Of a stretch of 64,000 nt of DNA, positions 1 through 8,666 are shown in pieces; position 1 is the first letter of the stretch; the number at the start of each line of letters is the position of its first letter. The notes under the pieces were generated by a model. That model did not search any database, was not told the origin of the DNA, and was given only the letters and a program-made list of their open reading frames with translations. The DNA is taken from NCBI GenBank assembly GCA_945861565.1, contig CAMAUY010000010.1, forward strand, positions 1 to 64,000, in the 5' to 3' direction. This DNA is from Akkermansia muciniphila (GTDB lineage: Bacteria; Verrucomicrobiota; Verrucomicrobiia; Limisphaerales; UBA9464). Made by a program: the position numbers and the translations under genes.

Positions 1-52
1 TGGTAAGTCGTGGCGCCGAAGGGCCAACGGATGCGTTCGTGAGAGCTTTCAT
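1..52 (-). CDS. possible start of a downstream gene, cut by the window edge
   Basis: An ATG on the minus strand at 52-50 opens a frame that stays free of stops to base 1, giving MKALTNASVGPSAPRLT and then running off the window. A purine-rich GAGTGGG lies just upstream. It sits 46 bases beyond the stop of the efflux adaptor gene and has the same orientation. Seventeen residues are too few to assign a family. The usual partner of such an adaptor would be an RND pump, but this N-terminus does not look like one. Confidence 0.2.
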   Translation of the reverse strand, partial: MKALTNASVGPSAPRLT

Positions 53-98
53 CCCACTCGAAGGTGGGGCTTTAGACGCCCTGAGTCTAGGAATATCT

Positions 99-1094
99 TT
101 AACTCACGCCGCCGCAGTCACATTCCCAATCCCAACGAAACGCCGTGTTGCCCGTCGTCACGAGATGAAATTGCGCGTGCTGTTTCACCACCACGAAAAC
201 AATTTCCAACTGCCCTCGGTGCACAACCGCGGCCGCGGGCACTCGCAACGAGTGGGAGGTTCCGACCGGCACACGCAGCCGTGCAAATTGACCGGAACTC
301 AAGCCCGGCTGTTCCGGCAAATCCACTTTGACTCGGAAGGTGCGACTGGCGGCATCGGCGGAGGGGGCGACTTCACTGACCGTACCGGTTAACTCGCCGC
401 TCACGCCATCCACTCGGGCGGCGAGACGCGCTCCGTGTTTAACCTGGGAGAGGATCGCCTGCGGTACGTCGGCTTCCAATTGCAATGCGGACGTATCTTC
501 GATGGAAATCAAGGGCTTTCCCGGCAGGGCGAGGTCGCCGACTTCGGCCCATTTCTTGGTCACCACACCGTCAAACGGCGCGGGAATATCGACATAACTC
601 ATCATCGCTCTTGCCTCCGCGGCTCCACCCAAGGCTCCACGATGGCGCGCCTCCGCGGCATCATATTCGGCCCGAGGGACGGCCTGCTGTTCGAAGAGCG
701 ATGTGACTCGCTTCCAGTCGCGTTCGGCTTGTTGGAGCGATGATTCGGCTTGGTCAAGGCGGGCGGCAATTTCGGCGGCGTCGAGACGCACGACCCGTTC
801 ACCGGTTTTGATTCGCTGCCCCAAAACGACTGGCAGCGACAATATCCGGCCGCTCAATTTCGCTTCGAGTGTCGCGTGCCGTTTGGCACGGACCGAGCCG
901 AGGACTTCCTCGATAAGGGTCTGCGGAGAGCTTTCAACGGCTTGCACACGCACCTTCAGGGCCGGAGGGCTCGCTGACGTGCCCGGCGAAGACTCCGGTT
1001 TCGCGTCGCACGCGGAAAAAAAGAGCGTGGCGGTGATTCCCATCGATAGGGCGGCCACGAAACGGAACGGGACTTTTTGAATGGGCGATCTCAT
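99..1094 (-). CDS. efflux RND-type periplasmic adaptor (membrane fusion) lipoprotein
   Basis: This is a 331-residue HlyD/AcrA-family adaptor, expected to link an inner-membrane efflux pump to an outer-membrane channel. The N-terminus is a lipoprotein signal with lipobox LFFSAC and lipidated Cys29. A lipoyl-like half motif (LEAKLSGRILSLPV) comes next, then a helical hairpin (about 110-165), the second half (YVDIPAPFDGVVTKKWAEVGD, shown in part as DIPAPFDGVV) and a beta-barrel with the SSGQFARLRVPVG segment. The C-terminus is odd: after LVTTG the expected glycine-rich, valine-rich strands of the membrane-proximal domain are missing, and the frame ends in WDWECDCGGVS. The protein is therefore shorter than usual, either truncated or frameshifted near base 150. 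It is the last full gene of a minus-strand run after the P-type ATPase. The pump partner is not in the window. Confidence 0.85.
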   Translation of the reverse strand: MRSPIQKVPFRFVAALSMGITATLFFSACDAKPESSPGTSASPPALKVRVQAVESSPQTLIEEVLGSVRAKRHATLEAKLSGRILSLPVVLGQRIKTGERVVRLDAAEIAARLDQAESSLQQAERDWKRVTSLFEQQAVPRAEYDAAEARHRGALGGAAEARAMMSYVDIPAPFDGVVTKKWAEVGDLALPGKPLISIEDTSALQLEADVPQAILSQVKHGARLAARVDGVSGELTGTVSEVAPSADAASRTFRVKVDLPEQPGLSSGQFARLRVPVGTSHSLRVPAAAVVHRGQLEIVFVVVKQHAQFHLVTTGNTAFRWDWECDCGGVS

Positions 1095-1123
1095 CGGCTC
1101 GGAGAGGTGCTGGCGACGAGCAC

Positions 1124-1153
1124 GGTGTCGAAGGCGTGCAAGCCTTCGACACC
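1124..1153. repeat. perfect 12-bp hairpin between two genes
   Basis: GGTGTCGAAGGC and GCCTTCGACACC are exact inverted copies separated by GTGCAA. The hairpin lies in the 77-base gap between the DUF2892 gene and the adaptor gene. There is no T-tract, so it is not a convincing intrinsic terminator. It may be a REP-like unit or an mRNA-processing or attenuation stem inside the operon. Confidence 0.6.
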
Positions 1154-1171
1154 CGGCGCGATGCGGCGAGA

Positions 1172-1381
1172 CTAGGAACGGCTACTCGGCATCACCTTGC
1201 CCACGCCCAGTTTCTTCAAGATAATCTCCAACGGGCAGAAGCAGGTGAGCGACGATTGGAACAGATTGAAACCAACAAAAACAGTGAACCAAAGCCAGCT
1301 CGAGCTGTGAAAGTGGGCCAGGAAGAGGCTCGCGAGGACAAATATACCCGCGAAAAGACGGATGTATCGTTCGAGTGTCAT
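1172..1381 (-). CDS. DUF2892 (YgaP-type) small inner-membrane protein
   Basis: This 69-residue protein begins MTLERYIRLFAGIFVL and has two hydrophobic segments (about 8-22 and 29-45). It ends with the conserved CPLEIILKKLGV block, which matches the DUF2892 family. DUF2892 domains occur alone or fused to rhodanese domains, as in YgaP; their exact function is unknown, and links to sulfur or heavy-metal handling are suggested mainly by neighbourhood. Here it sits between a small conserved protein and an efflux adaptor, downstream of a cation P-type ATPase, which fits a membrane stress or metal context. Cysteines are present in TCFCPLE. The assignment to the family is firm and the role is not. 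Confidence 0.85.
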   Translation of the reverse strand: MTLERYIRLFAGIFVLASLFLAHFHSSSWLWFTVFVGFNLFQSSLTCFCPLEIILKKLGVGKVMPSSRS

Positions 1382-1398
1382 CGGGAATCAGAATCGGT

Positions 1399-1683
1399 TC
1401 AGGCCGTGAATCCGAAGCGAAACTTTTCCTCTTCCCCTTTAATGCCCAGCGATGCGCAAATGTGTTTTGCGGCCAACATCCCCGCTGCCGTCTTGATGAT
1501 GCGATCGAATTCGCGCTTGGGCAAATCCACTCCTTCGTGTTTGACCGCCTGGATGGAGTAGCCGCGCTCCAACAACTCCTGGACAAACTCTTCGCACGTG
1601 ATTGGATCGTCCGTGGAGAAGTGATTGGACTGCACGTGCCTTCGGAACTTCACGGTGTATTCGACGGTATATTTTGGGAGCAT
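1399..1683 (-). CDS. small conserved protein of unknown function
   Basis: This 94-residue soluble protein (MLPKYTVEYTVKFRRHVQSN...) has a mixed charged composition, no signal peptide and no membrane segment. I do not recognise a named family. It has good coding character: an ATG start preceded by a GAAGAA ribosome-binding-like stretch, a sigma70-like promoter upstream (1711-1738), and only 17 bases between its stop and the next gene, the DUF2892 gene. The middle contains EEFVQELLERGYSIQAVKHEGVDL, seen in part as LLERGYSIQAVKHEG, which looks like a small alpha/beta domain. It is probably co-transcribed with the DUF2892 and adaptor genes. Confidence 0.6.
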   Translation of the reverse strand: MLPKYTVEYTVKFRRHVQSNHFSTDDPITCEEFVQELLERGYSIQAVKHEGVDLPKREFDRIIKTAAGMLAAKHICASLGIKGEEEKFRFGFTA

Positions 1684-1710
1684 AACGGTTCTTCGATGAA
1701 TGGTTGTCAG

Positions 1711-1738
1711 TGTATATTTGGCGCAGAGGGAAAGTCAA
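1711..1738 (-). promoter_or_regulatory. sigma70-like promoter for the 1683-99 gene run
   Basis: Read on the minus strand, TTGACT (1738-1733) and TATACA (1716-1711) are separated by 16 bases. The start codon of the 94-residue gene lies 28 bases beyond the -10 box. The spacing and distance fit a housekeeping promoter. It would let the three small genes be expressed apart from the P-type ATPase upstream, from which they are separated by 237 bases. Confidence 0.45.
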
Positions 1739-1920
1739 ACGGGATGCAAATGCGGCGCGGCCTCCCGCACCTTGCGAACCCAGCGATGTAACTTTCCATT
1801 CGCGGGGCGATCCTGTCGAGAGTCCCGTGGGTTGGCTTACCGTGATTTGGGAACAACTGGTCAAATATTGTTCTGCCGAGCGTGGGGAATGGGCTGCGCG
1901 AAGCGGACGAGCGACAAGGA

Positions 1921-4647
1921 TCACCCCGGTATGGCGTGCGCGCCTCGGCCCCGACCGAAGCGCATCCACTTTTCAATCTCCACGGCGACAAATACGGCGG
2001 CAGCCACGGCGACGATGCGCATCCACGATTCGGCTCCAATCGGTGCGGTATGGAACAGTTTGTTCATGGCCGGAGAGTAGGTGAAGAGCAATTGAGCCAC
2101 GACCATGGACAGAGCTCCGACATTGGCCCAGCGATTTGTGAACGGGCCGATGGCAAGGAGTGAGTGATTCAAGGAGCGGCAGTTGAACAGGTAGGCGGCC
2201 TCGACGAGCACGATCACGTTGACGGCGGCGGTGCGGGCGGAGGCGAGAGTTCCTCCATCAGCCTTCAACTCCCCCGTGAACAACCAGAGCGCGCCCGCGA
2301 GAATGAGAAGCGACACCAACCCCGTGCGCATCATGAGCGGAAATGTCAGCAAGGGCTGTCCCGGGCGGCGGGGCGGGCGGCGCATCGCGTTTTCTTCCTT
2401 CGGTTCGAAGGTCAATGGCAGCCCCAGCAGCGTGTCGGTGAGATTGATCCAGAGTAATTGCAATGGAAGGGCGGGGAGCGGGAGACCGAGAATCATCGCC
2501 GTGATGAGCAGCAACGCCTCGCCCAGGTTCGTTGGTAGAATCCAGACGATGAACTTGGTGATGTTATCGAAGACACCCCTGCCTTCCTCCACGGCGGCTT
2601 CGATGCTCGCAAAATTGTCATCCAGCAGGATCATGGCCGCCGCCCCCTTGGCCACATCGGTGCCGCTGATGCCCATGGCCACACCGATATCCGCCTGCTT
2701 GAGCGCGGGCGCATCGTTGACCCCGTCGCCCGTCATTGCGACGACGTGGCCACGTGTCTGCAGCGCCCGGACGAGGCGCAGCTTTTGTTCGGGGGCGACC
2801 CGCGCGAAGACCGACGTACGTTCGGCGATGGGTGGCAATTCCACGTCGGAAATTCTTTCCAATTCCCTCCCGGATAGAGCGACGAGTTGGTCGCGCTCCC
2901 GGGGACCCTTTAGTCCAATCTGACCCGCAATAACGCGGGCAGTGGCGAGGTGATCGCCGGTTATCATCTTGACCGCAATGCCCGCTTGCTGACATCGGCG
3001 CACGGCATCGATCACTTCGGGACGCGGCGGGTCGATCATCCCCTGCAACCCGAGGAAGGTCAGTCCGGCGGCGACGTGATGGTGTTCGAGTCGGGCGTGA
3101 TCGGCGTCGACGTGGCGGCGGACGAATGCGAGCACCCGCAGACCGCGGGTGGCCATCTGATCGAGGGCGCGATGGATGGTCTGAGGATCGAGTGGCACCG
3201 GTTGGCCGGAGTCATCGAGCGCACGGTCGCAACGATCCACGAGTCGCTCTGCAGCGCCGACTTTGTAGATGACTCGGGCCGCCGGCGAGTCGTGGAGTGT
3301 GGCGCGGAACATGTGCTCGGACTCGAACGGAATCATGTCCACGCGCGGCGACTCACGACGCCTATCGGCGTGATGCAATCCGCCTTTCTCGGCGGCGACG
3401 AGCAACGCGGCCTCGGTCGGGTCCCCCTGCACTTTGAGGCGCCCGGCTGGGTCACGAGCGATTTGTGAGTCGTTGCAGAGCAACCCGGCGAGGAGGCACT
3501 CACCCAGCGCTGGATGGGCGGTGACATCCACCCGGGTGCCTTCGAACTGAATTTCGCCTTTCGGCTCATAACCCGAGCCAGTCACTTCATATAATTTTCC
3601 CCCGGTGAAAATCCCGCGGACCGTCATTTGATTCTCCGTGAGCGTCCCGGTTTTGTCGGAGCAGATGACCGTCGTGCTACCGAGCGTTTCGACTGCGGGG
3701 AGTTTGCGGATGATGGCCTGTCGTTTCGCCATACGTCCGACACCGATGGCTAGTACAATGGTGACGGCGGCAGGCAACCCTTCGGGAATCGCGCCCACGG
3801 CGAGCGCGACGGCGGCCATGAACATCTCAGCGGCCTTTTCGCCGCGGGCCACGCCCGTGACGAATGTTGCGAGCGCCAGCGCGAGAATTCCCCACAGGAG
3901 CAGCCGGCTAAACTCGGCAATTTTGCGCGTGAGCGGGGTTTGCAAATCGGCCGCCTGGGTGATCAGCGTGGCGATCCGGCCCGCTTCCGTCTTGTCGCCC
4001 GTCGCCCAGACGATTCCCTCGCCCTGACCGGCCGTGGCGAGGGTGCCGGCGAAGGCGAGGTTCTTGCGGTCCGCCAGGACTGTCTCTGGCGCGAGGGAAT
4101 TGGTGTGTTTATGGACCGGCAGGGATTCGCCGGTGAGGGGGGATTCGTCCACCTGCAACCCGCGCACGTGAAACAGGCGCAGGTCGGCAGGAATTCGGTC
4201 GCCGGCCTGGAGCCGCACCACATCCCCCGGGGTGAGTTCCTCGGAAGGGATGCGTTGTTGTTGGCCGTCACGCCGCACGGTGGTCTCGGTGACAACCATG
4301 CGGGAGAGCGCTTCGATGGCATTCTCCGCCTTGGTTTCCTGGAGATATCCGATGATGGCGTTAATGAAAACGACACCGAAGATGACCGAAGAATCCACCC
4401 ATTCGCCGAGGAATGCGGTGACACCGGAGGCGGCGAGGAGGATGTAAACGAGCGGTTGGTTGAATTGCTGGAGCAACTTCATCCACGCCGGCGCGCCACG
4501 ATGCGGGGTGACGCGATTCGGGCCGAATTCCTTCTGTCTTCGACGGACGTCATCCCCTGACAGGCCGGTCGAAAGATTCACGCTGAGAAATTCAGCGAGC
4601 TCTTCTGCGGGCACTGCATGCCAGGGTTTGGCCTCTAGGTTTTGCAT
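1921..4647 (-). CDS. P-type cation-transporting ATPase (calcium-type, PacL-like)
   Basis: This 908-residue P2-type ATPase is expected to pump a cation across the inner membrane using ATP. It shows an N-terminal cation-ATPase domain (1-75), the actuator-domain loop TGES (172-175), the M4 ion-site motif PEGLP (288-292), the phosphorylation motif DKTGTLT (Asp331), the MITGDH loop (about 561) and the hinge TGDGVNDAP (639-647). M5 has TNLGE and M6 has NLTD (735-738), with Asn, Glu and Asp at positions used for cation binding in calcium/manganese-type pumps. Length is typical. Calcium or manganese export is the likeliest role, but the sequence does not settle the ion. It is the first gene of a minus-strand run. 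The 4648-4873 region upstream holds its promoter area and no other gene. Confidence 0.93.
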   Translation of the reverse strand: MQNLEAKPWHAVPAEELAEFLSVNLSTGLSGDDVRRRQKEFGPNRVTPHRGAPAWMKLLQQFNQPLVYILLAASGVTAFLGEWVDSSVIFGVVFINAIIGYLQETKAENAIEALSRMVVTETTVRRDGQQQRIPSEELTPGDVVRLQAGDRIPADLRLFHVRGLQVDESPLTGESLPVHKHTNSLAPETVLADRKNLAFAGTLATAGQGEGIVWATGDKTEAGRIATLITQAADLQTPLTRKIAEFSRLLLWGILALALATFVTGVARGEKAAEMFMAAVALAVGAIPEGLPAAVTIVLAIGVGRMAKRQAIIRKLPAVETLGSTTVICSDKTGTLTENQMTVRGIFTGGKLYEVTGSGYEPKGEIQFEGTRVDVTAHPALGECLLAGLLCNDSQIARDPAGRLKVQGDPTEAALLVAAEKGGLHHADRRRESPRVDMIPFESEHMFRATLHDSPAARVIYKVGAAERLVDRCDRALDDSGQPVPLDPQTIHRALDQMATRGLRVLAFVRRHVDADHARLEHHHVAAGLTFLGLQGMIDPPRPEVIDAVRRCQQAGIAVKMITGDHLATARVIAGQIGLKGPRERDQLVALSGRELERISDVELPPIAERTSVFARVAPEQKLRLVRALQTRGHVVAMTGDGVNDAPALKQADIGVAMGISGTDVAKGAAAMILLDDNFASIEAAVEEGRGVFDNITKFIVWILPTNLGEALLLITAMILGLPLPALPLQLLWINLTDTLLGLPLTFEPKEENAMRRPPRRPGQPLLTFPLMMRTGLVSLLILAGALWLFTGELKADGGTLASARTAAVNVIVLVEAAYLFNCRSLNHSLLAIGPFTNRWANVGALSMVVAQLLFTYSPAMNKLFHTAPIGAESWMRIVAVAAAVFVAVEIEKWMRFGRGRGAHAIPG

Positions 4648-4873
4648 ACGTGGCGCTTCATTCTTGAGGGAAGTAACCGGGTGCCGCCCGGGTATTCTTC
4701 GCCCTTTGTGCGACCCTCACCCCCGATTGGCCAGCACAATGCAATGGAGGATTGAACCGGTCGGTTTCGTGCGAGCAATCGGTTTTGTCGGCTTTCCCTT
4801 GTTATCGCGCTTTCAACAAGGGTGCGCTCGGGATGCGGACGGTCGCTGGCCCAGAAAAACGGCTGGTCTAGTC

Positions 4874-5143
4874 CGGCAAGACACTCCGGAGGCATTGCAC
4901 CGCTAGCGCGAGGCGACCCAACTCGGCGCCGATCCGTGGATATTCCTGTGCGGAAAGCCGGACGACACGCTCGAGCTGGGCGCTTTGCTGGGTGTGAGAT
5001 TCAAGCGTGAAGTCAGCGGTCAGTTCGCCCACTCCAGCCTGATTACCCTCCTGGACGAGCCCGGGGAAATCATTTATCAAATCGCCGGTTTGAATCAGGA
5101 TATCCCGGAAAGGGTAACCAACGTTCAGAAAGCGGTGCACTGA
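4874..5143 (+). pseudogene. SCO1/SenC C-terminal remnant with in-frame amber stop
   Basis: Read in one frame on the plus strand, this stretch gives RQDTPEALHR, a TAG stop (4904-4906), then REATQLGADPWIFLCGKPDD and a continuation through LLGVRFKREVSG, QFAHSSLITLLDEPGEIIYQ and IAGLNQD to TGA at 5143. This matches the C-terminal half of SCO1/SenC copper-metallochaperone proteins: the DTPE..L segment, the W.FLTG-like segment, the LGVRF segment and the copper-ligand His in AHSSLITLLD. The N-terminal half with the CxxxC copper site is absent, and no usable start precedes it. It is a decayed gene. The minus-strand frame over the same bases is most likely a shadow. Confidence 0.72.
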
Positions 5144-5310
5144 GCGGGTGCGCCGAATTATGACCGCCCCGCTGGAATTGATATTAATGCTTCACGAGAC
5201 ATCGCTTATGTTCGATTTAATGAAAGCGACAGATCCCTCTTGGATGCATGCGTCCCGAAGGGAATGCTGCGAACCGGCATCCAAATGAAGCATGAACATC
5301 TACGACTCAT

Positions 5311-6327
5311 ATGAACCGGTCGACCCGACAGCGCCTCTTCGACCGGTTCGGGCCCATTGTCATTGGACTGATCGTGCTGCCGACAATAGGAGTGGTCGGT
5401 TATCTCTGGATCGAAGGCTGGTCTTTCTTGGATGCGCTCTTCATGACGGTGATCACGCTCAGCACGGTCGGCTACGGCGAGGTGCGTTCGCTCTCGACCG
5501 GCGGGCGAATCTTTACGATGGGGCTGATTGTCAGCGGCGGCATCCTGGCCGCGTATGCACTGACGCAGCTCGCGCAGTTGCTATTCTCCGGGGAATGGCG
5601 ACGACATTGGGAGCATCAAAAAAGGCATCGCATGATGGCTGAACTTTCCAACCACGTCATTGTATGTGGGTACGGTCGGGTGGGACGCAATGTCGTCGAA
5701 GAACTCAAGTCCGAGGGCCTGCCGTTTGTGGTGGTTGACTTGAGCTTGGAAAATGTCGCCCGGGTGCAGGAAGCGGGAGCGCTCGCCATCGTTGGCGATG
5801 CAGCGCACGATGCCATACTCAGGGAAGCGGGCATCGATCGTGCCCGTGGACTCGTGGCTGCCGCGAAATCCGACGCCGAGAACGTCTTCATCGTGCTCAC
5901 CGCTCGCAGTCTGCGCGCGGATCTTTCCATCGTGGCGCGCGCCGACATCGAGGAGTCGGAGCCGAAGCTGCTGCGGGCCGGCGCGAATCGGGTCATCCTC
6001 CCGTATCACATTGCTGGCCGGCGCCTCGTTACGATGCTGGTGCGCCCGGATGTGGCGGATTTCCTGGATGAAGTGTCGCACGCCAGCGGCATGGAACTGG
6101 TGCTGGAGCAGATTCAAATCATGGTGGGTTCTGCTTTGGCCGGTCAAACGCTGGGTGACGCTCAGACGCGACATCAAATCGATGTCACGGTATTGGCGTG
6201 CAAGACGGCCGATGGGCTATGGAATTGCCATCCCCGCGGTGCCACGGTGGTCGAGCCGAACACGCGGCTGATCGCGTTGGGAACACCGGAACATTTGCAG
6301 AAACTCGCTCGCCTGGCTCGGTGTTGA
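5311..6327 (+). CDS. potassium channel with TrkA-N/TrkA-C (RCK) regulatory domain
   Basis: This 338-residue two-helix potassium channel has a pore loop between transmembrane segments at about 15-34 and 66-92. The selectivity filter is TVGYGE (52-57). A cytoplasmic RCK module follows, with the nucleotide-binding GYGRVG (120-125), VVVDLS and GDAAHDAILREAGI segments, then a TrkA-C-like domain (about 250-338). The architecture is that of Kch/MthK-type ligand-gated channels, in which cytoplasmic nucleotides or ions gate the pore. The chosen ATG gives a compact N-terminus directly before the first helix. It stands between two decayed genes but is itself intact. Confidence 0.93.
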   Translation: MNRSTRQRLFDRFGPIVIGLIVLPTIGVVGYLWIEGWSFLDALFMTVITLSTVGYGEVRSLSTGGRIFTMGLIVSGGILAAYALTQLAQLLFSGEWRRHWEHQKRHRMMAELSNHVIVCGYGRVGRNVVEELKSEGLPFVVVDLSLENVARVQEAGALAIVGDAAHDAILREAGIDRARGLVAAAKSDAENVFIVLTARSLRADLSIVARADIEESEPKLLRAGANRVILPYHIAGRRLVTMLVRPDVADFLDEVSHASGMELVLEQIQIMVGSALAGQTLGDAQTRHQIDVTVLACKTADGLWNCHPRGATVVEPNTRLIALGTPEHLQKLARLARC

Positions 6328-6558
6328 ACGCCTAATCCTGACGAACAAGGCTCGGGCTGATCTGTTTGCAGATCACGCCAAGAACCGGGGAGTTTTCGCC
6401 AAGAATCGCAATGTCCTTTGGCGCCAGGGGAGATCGAATGCCTCGCGTCTGCAAGGATGACTCGATCGGTCCTTGCGTTTTCGCTGGGGTCGTTCGCGAT
6501 GCGAGCGGCGAACCCTCTTGCAGGCACGAAAGATTCGCAGGCTTAATAGAGAGATCAA

Positions 6559-7521
6559 ATGAGAAAACGAAAAGCGATTGAGACTATGCGGATCGGATGC
6601 GTGGCTTTCCTGGGGGTGGTCGCAGCCGGTAGCGCCTTCGCGGGCGCGGCACCGGCCGTGGTGCCCAGACTCTTCGAGTGGCGACCGTTCCTCGCGCCGT
6701 TCCACTCGGTCATGTTGCATTTTCCCATCGGGTTTCTGACGATGGCGGGGATTCTCGAAATCTATTATGCGTTTCGTCCCAACGGCGAGGTGCGCCGGGT
6801 GACCGTGATGGTGTTGTGGTTGGGGCTTCTGACGGGAGTTATCTCGGCTGCCTTTGGTCTGATGCGCGCCGGTGGCGGTGGGTATGACCTCCAGGCCATG
6901 GAATTGCACCGCATCTACGGCATCGCCGTGCCCATCGTCACCGCGGCGACGCTTGTGCTGTAATGGATTGCCTACCGCGATCCCGTCGGTCGGGGATGGA
7001 TGCGCGTTTATCGTGGCGTCCTCACGGGCACGCTGGCGCTCGTGGTGGTGGCAGGGCATTATGGTGGTAACTTGACGCACGGCTCAAAGTATTTGGTGGA
7101 GAACGCGCCGGAGTTCGTCCGTGAACTTCTGGAGAACGAGGTCGCGCGCTTATCCATCACGAATTCCGCGGCTCTCAATGAGCGCCAGCGGCACTACGTG
7201 GAGAAAGTCCAGCCCCTCCTTGAGGCCAAGTGCTACCGGTGTCATGGTTCCGACAAACAAAAAGGGGGCTATCGCCTGGACCAGCCAGAATTGGCTATCA
7301 AGGCGGGCGAGAGCGACCACGTCGCGATCAAGCCCGGCGACCCGATGGGGAGCAATCTCGCGCGTCTCATTCTCCTTCCGGCCGAACACGACGACGTGAT
7401 GCCGCCGGCCGGCAAACAGGGGCTCACGCTGGAGGAAATCATGACCCTGCTGGACTGGATTCGTAACGGGGCGGTGTTTGCCCCCGTTGAAACGAATCGA
7501 AACGCCGCCGCGGGCAATTAA
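6559..7521 (+). pseudogene. DUF2231 membrane protein fused to planctomycete-type cytochrome c, split by an in-frame stop
   Basis: Two reading frames (6559-6963 and 7000-7521) are in the same phase and form one protein interrupted only by TAA at 6961-6963, where VTAATLVL is followed by WIAYRDPVGRGW. The first part has a signal-like N-terminus (MRKRKAIETMRIGCVAFLG) and a DUF2231 membrane region (HSVMLHFPIGFLTMAGILE). The second adds the last helix and a PSCyt1-type cytochrome c domain with heme motif CYRCH. The usual GGYRLD, GDP..S.L and MPPAGK segments follow. Such fusions are common in Planctomycetes and Verrucomicrobia. Everything else is conserved, so the stop is recent, a sequencing error, or suppressed. 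The N-terminal part alone would lack heme. Confidence 0.8.
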
Positions 7522-7533
7522 CGAATCCGGGAT

Positions 7534-8442
7534 TTAGAAAACCTCCGCCACCAACCCCGTGGCGTCGCGCACGCGTTGAGCGATGGCGCAGAGCGTGCGC
7601 AGCGGCAAATGGCCGCACTCGGAGTGGAGGGTGGGGCGTGTCGCCGAGTAAATCTGGACGAGCGATATTTGCGCGCCGGCTTCCTTTAGCTCCCGGAGGC
7701 GCTGAACGTAGGCTTCAATTTCCGAAGCGGGTAGCACCTCACCGTGGATGGACGGAAACAGGCTCTGAATGACGACGGGCCGGTGGCGGGCGACCGCGAG
7801 AATATTCGCCAGGATCTTTGCAAGGGTGCAGTCCGGTCGGTTGACACGTTGCATGTAAATCTGCGTGCCCGCATCGACCTTGACCCACATTTCGTCGCGT
7901 GGGGTGAAGAGGCTCAAGCTCTGCGCAACCTCCGGGCGGTCGAGGCCGCTCGCGTTGGTGATAAGGACGAGTTTGAAGAAAGGGAAACGTCCGCGGGCAC
8001 GCAGGTGGACGACGGCTTCGACGGCTTCGACGAAGTTGGGGCAGAGTGTCGGTTCGCCTTCACCACTGAGGGTAACGTGTCGCAATTCCAGTAACTCAGA
8101 CGGTGCATTTCGATAGCAAGGCCGCTGACGGATTGCGCCGGACTGGACCATTGCGAGCGTCCGTTCTAGCTCGGTCATCATCACGGGAACGTTCAGTTTT
8201 GATTCACGCGGACATTCGGTGCGGTCCACTTCACAATACGCGCAATCGAAATTGCAGCGCTGGTCGGGATTCATGTTCACACCGACCGACAGCCCGTGAG
8301 CTCGGGGCGAGATGACGGTATAAATGAAACGGTTTTCGAGGAAATCGCGCGAGCATCCAAACGCGGTGCCGCAGGGCGGGGCCGGACTGGCCGCACGGGT
8401 CGCGGCGTTTGCTTCGGTTCCGTACTCGATCGGTGCATTCAT
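7534..8442 (-). CDS. radical SAM protein (COG0731/TYW1-like)
   Basis: This 302-residue radical SAM enzyme has a CxxxCxxC cluster motif at Cys63, Cys67 and Cys70 (CNFDCAYC), which binds the 4Fe-4S cluster that cleaves S-adenosylmethionine. SGEGEPTL (126-133) follows and is typical of the COG0731 group related to wyosine-base enzymes. HVTLSGEGE and LVLITNASG fit the barrel strands. There is no SPASM or TYW1 flavodoxin domain, so tRNA wyosine synthesis is not implied, and the substrate is unknown. It is convergent with the cytochrome gene (12 bases apart) and divergent from the 2-hydroxyglutarate oxidase gene, with 224 bases between the two starts. Confidence 0.85.
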   Translation of the reverse strand: MNAPIEYGTEANAATRAASPAPPCGTAFGCSRDFLENRFIYTVISPRAHGLSVGVNMNPDQRCNFDCAYCEVDRTECPRESKLNVPVMMTELERTLAMVQSGAIRQRPCYRNAPSELLELRHVTLSGEGEPTLCPNFVEAVEAVVHLRARGRFPFFKLVLITNASGLDRPEVAQSLSLFTPRDEMWVKVDAGTQIYMQRVNRPDCTLAKILANILAVARHRPVVIQSLFPSIHGEVLPASEIEAYVQRLRELKEAGAQISLVQIYSATRPTLHSECGHLPLRTLCAIAQRVRDATGLVAEVF

Positions 8443-8666
8443 TTGACGCGGTGCACACTCCCTCCGATTCCGCAGCGGTGACTACGCGGACTTTGGGTTA
8501 AACTGGGCTTTTTTTGCCAAGTGGGCCGGGCAAACTATTCACAAAAGTCCGCGGAACGGCCTCTCCTCGCCAGCGGCCGTGACACCGTGAGACTTCAGCC
8601 ATCGAGAGCTTGTGCTGCCCCGGCAAGTTTCCGTACGGTCCTCTCTGTGTCGGCCTTACGATCAAG

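Noticed and set aside
1439-1969. 176-residue minus-strand frame overlapping the 94-residue gene and the ATPase end
   Set aside because: It crosses a promoter and two real genes, with no motif and Arg/Pro-biased composition.
4868-5140. 90-residue minus-strand frame starting GTG
   Set aside because: The plus strand over the same bases encodes recognisable SCO1 sequence; the minus frame resembles nothing and has no ribosome-binding site.
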